Positions 24,248 through 25,466 of a stretch of DNA of 25,466 nucleotides are shown in pieces (the first letter of the stretch is position 1; each line of letters starts with the position of its first letter). Made by a program: the position numbers and the translations under genes. The DNA is from Desulfoprunum sp. (GTDB lineage Bacteria > Desulfobacterota > Desulfobulbia > Desulfobulbales > Desulfocapsaceae): contig JAUYSF010000097.1 in the NCBI GenBank assembly GCA_030696435.1, positions 1 through 25,466 on the forward strand, written 5' to 3'. The notes below the pieces were generated by a model. That model did no database searches. It saw only the letters and a list, made by a program, of their open reading frames with translations, and was not told the DNA's origin.

Positions 24248-24752
24248 GAATCCCCCTGAAATCCTTATGGCGATCCTGCAGCAGCGTTTCGCCTTTGATC
24301 TGTTCCTGGATCTTCATCAGGGCATCGAGGACGGCCTCCGGCCTTGGGGGACAGCCGGAGATATAGACATCCACCGGGATGATGGTATCGATACCCTGTA
24401 CCGTGCAGTAATTGTCATACATGCCGCCGGAACTGGCACAGGCCCCCATGGAGATAACCCATTTCGGCTCAGGCATCTGCTCGTATATACGTTTGAGGAT
24501 CGGGGCCTGCTTGTAGCTGATGGTGCCGCAGATCAGGATGAGGTCGGCCTGACGGGGTGAAAAACGGACAACCTCGGCGCCATAACGGGAAATATCGTGC
24601 TGGCTGGCGGCGGTACTCATGAACTCTATGGCACAGCAGGCTGTGCCGAATACCATCGGCCAGAGTGAGTACTGTCTGCCCCAGTTGATGATTTCATCAA
24701 GCCGTGTCGTGATGACCGAGTCACCCAGTTGTGCTTCCAGTCCTAGCGCCAA
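24240..24752 (-). CDS. nuoB: NADH-quinone oxidoreductase subunit B (N2 cluster)
   Basis: A 170-residue subunit that carries the terminal [4Fe-4S] cluster N2 donating to quinone. The ligands are the adjacent C39-C40 ([10 protein letters not shown]), C105 ([15 protein letters not shown]) and C134 ([12 protein letters not shown]). The start is TTG at 24752, preceded by AGGGGG, and it overlaps nuoA by 10 bases. It also overlaps nuoCD by 8 bases. Length is typical for short NuoB forms. Confidence 0.96.
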   Translation of the reverse strand: MALGLEAQLGDSVITTRLDEIINWGRQYSLWPMVFGTACCAIEFMSTAASQHDISRYGAEVVRFSPRQADLILICGTISYKQAPILKRIYEQMPEPKWVISMGACASSGGMYDNYCTVQGIDTIIPVDVYISGCPPRPEAVLDALMKIQEQIKGETLLQDRHKDFRGILD

Positions 24753-25102
24753 TTGAGCACCCCCTTCTTGAGTATATAGACCAGTCCTGTGAGGAGTAGA
24801 AGCATGAAAACCACCATCTCTGTGAAGCCGAACCAGCCGAGTTCACGGACGCTCACTGCCCAGGGATACATGAAGACCGCCTCAATGTCGAAGATCAGAA
24901 AGAGGATGGCAAGGAGATAGAACTTGACGCTGAACTTCTGGTCAGCCATGCCGATGATGGTGCCGACGCCACTTTCGTAGGCCTCGTTTTTCATCTTGCC
25001 GCCGGAGCGTGGTCCGAAGACTGCCGTAACCAGCATCAGGAGGGGAATGATGACGGCCAAGCCGATGAGCGCTGCTGCTGAAAGAACCAGTTCTGTTGCC
25101 AT
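24743..25102 (-). CDS. nuoA: NADH-quinone oxidoreductase subunit A
   Basis: A 119-residue, three-helix membrane subunit (ND3 homologue). The signature between helices 1 and 2 is [10 protein letters not shown], and helix 2 carries [15 protein letters not shown] with conserved D72 and E74 near the E-channel. The loop has Ser where many homologues have Cys (YESG instead of YECG), a common variant. It is the first gene of the nuo operon. The ATG at 25102 has only an AAAAGGG very close upstream as a ribosome site. Confidence 0.95.
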   Translation of the reverse strand: MATELVLSAAALIGLAVIIPLLMLVTAVFGPRSGGKMKNEAYESGVGTIIGMADQKFSVKFYLLAILFLIFDIEAVFMYPWAVSVRELGWFGFTEMVVFMLLLLTGLVYILKKGVLNWR

Positions 25103-25466
25103 CCCTTTTCTCTTTTCAGTCGTGATTTAATCCTGACAGTATCGAAGACTGCCTTGCCTCACCAAAAAAATATACTTGAATATGCCATGGTTACCAGCCG
25201 GAAATATCTTCTGTCAAGAAAAGTTTATCCTGCACGTAAGCGTAGTTTGTTTCTCTTGGAGTACTATTTTTTCGCATTTTCAGGTCATGCAAAAAGTGCA
25301 AAAAGTGCGCTAAATTGTGAAATAGCTATTGGCTGTGCATGCCAGGTAATTTCTGAAAAAGTAACGCTATATATTGGTAAATACATACTAATATAAGAAT
25401 TATAGGTCGATATAGCCCTCCAAGGCGACTAAGGTGGGCTCGTGTAAAATCAAGAGCCGGGATGCA
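25103..25466. other. Upstream region of the nuo operon to the window edge
   Basis: No convincing gene is seen. The nuo promoter should lie here but no strong -35/-10 pair stands out on the minus strand. A 9-bp tandem repeat TGCAAAAAG occurs at 25288-25296 and 25297-25305. Near the edge GCCCTCC (25415-25421) and GGTGGGC (25433-25439) can pair at 6 of 7 positions. A leftward frame stays open from the edge to a stop at 25326-25328 (46 codons) without recognisable content. Confidence 0.5.

Noticed and set aside
25400..25465. Minus-strand peptide SRLLILHEPT near the right edge, like an ABC transporter Walker B segment
   Set aside because: The residue before EPT is His instead of Asp, the following sequence does not match the D-loop, and the frame stops after 21 codons. 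Likely chance.

Overview
The window reads as a bacterial chromosome segment of moderate GC content. An NADH-type complex I operon with a fused NuoCD and a short NuoG, a PAS/GAF hybrid kinase beside a sigma-54 activator, and an EcsC-family protein together suggest a Gram-negative anaerobe. My best guess is Desulfobacterota, perhaps a Desulfobulbales-like lineage. That taxonomy is inference from gene style, not from a marker gene.

Layout from left to right. (1) At 1-287 (+) is the 3' end of a PHP-domain phosphoesterase, followed by an intrinsic terminator at 377-427. (2) At 446-5605 (+) is a signalling cluster: an NtrC-type sigma-54 response regulator, a large GAF/PAS hybrid histidine kinase and an EcsC-family protein, closed by a strong bidirectional terminator at 5631-5669. 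(3) At about 5697-7927 is an AT-rich patchwork. It holds the orphan C-terminus of an RTX-type calcium-binding protein (-), two Sel1-repeat genes (-; one membrane-anchored, one lipoprotein), hairpins, and a second diverged copy of the last 85 bp of the ecsC gene. This looks like a small accessory module inserted between two ecsC 3' ends. (4) At 7960-10522 (-) is a three-gene unit: an unrecognised Cys/His-rich soluble protein, a sensor kinase with a His-rich N-terminus and almost no periplasmic region, and an OmpR-type regulator. Upstream of it is a striking array of six TAAA-containing units at about 11-bp spacing next to a -10-like hexamer, which suggests autoregulation. (5) At 10766-11164 is mostly non-coding DNA. 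(6) At 11165-25102 (-) is a complete nuoA-B-CD-E-F-G-H-I-J-K-L-M-N operon in canonical order with tight or overlapping junctions, followed by a two-CBS-domain gene that may be its last cistron. (7) At 25103-25466 is the leader side of the nuo operon, with no convincing gene.

The nuo genes encode a 13-polypeptide, 14-subunit-equivalent complex I with an intact NADH/FMN input module (NuoEFG), iron-sulfur wire (NuoG, I, B), quinone module (NuoCD, B, H) and proton-pumping antiporter-like subunits (NuoL, M, N). The two signalling systems and the Sel1 island are not obviously linked to it. The most interesting non-standard parts are the kinase operon with its phased operator array and the ecsC-flanked Sel1/RTX patch.
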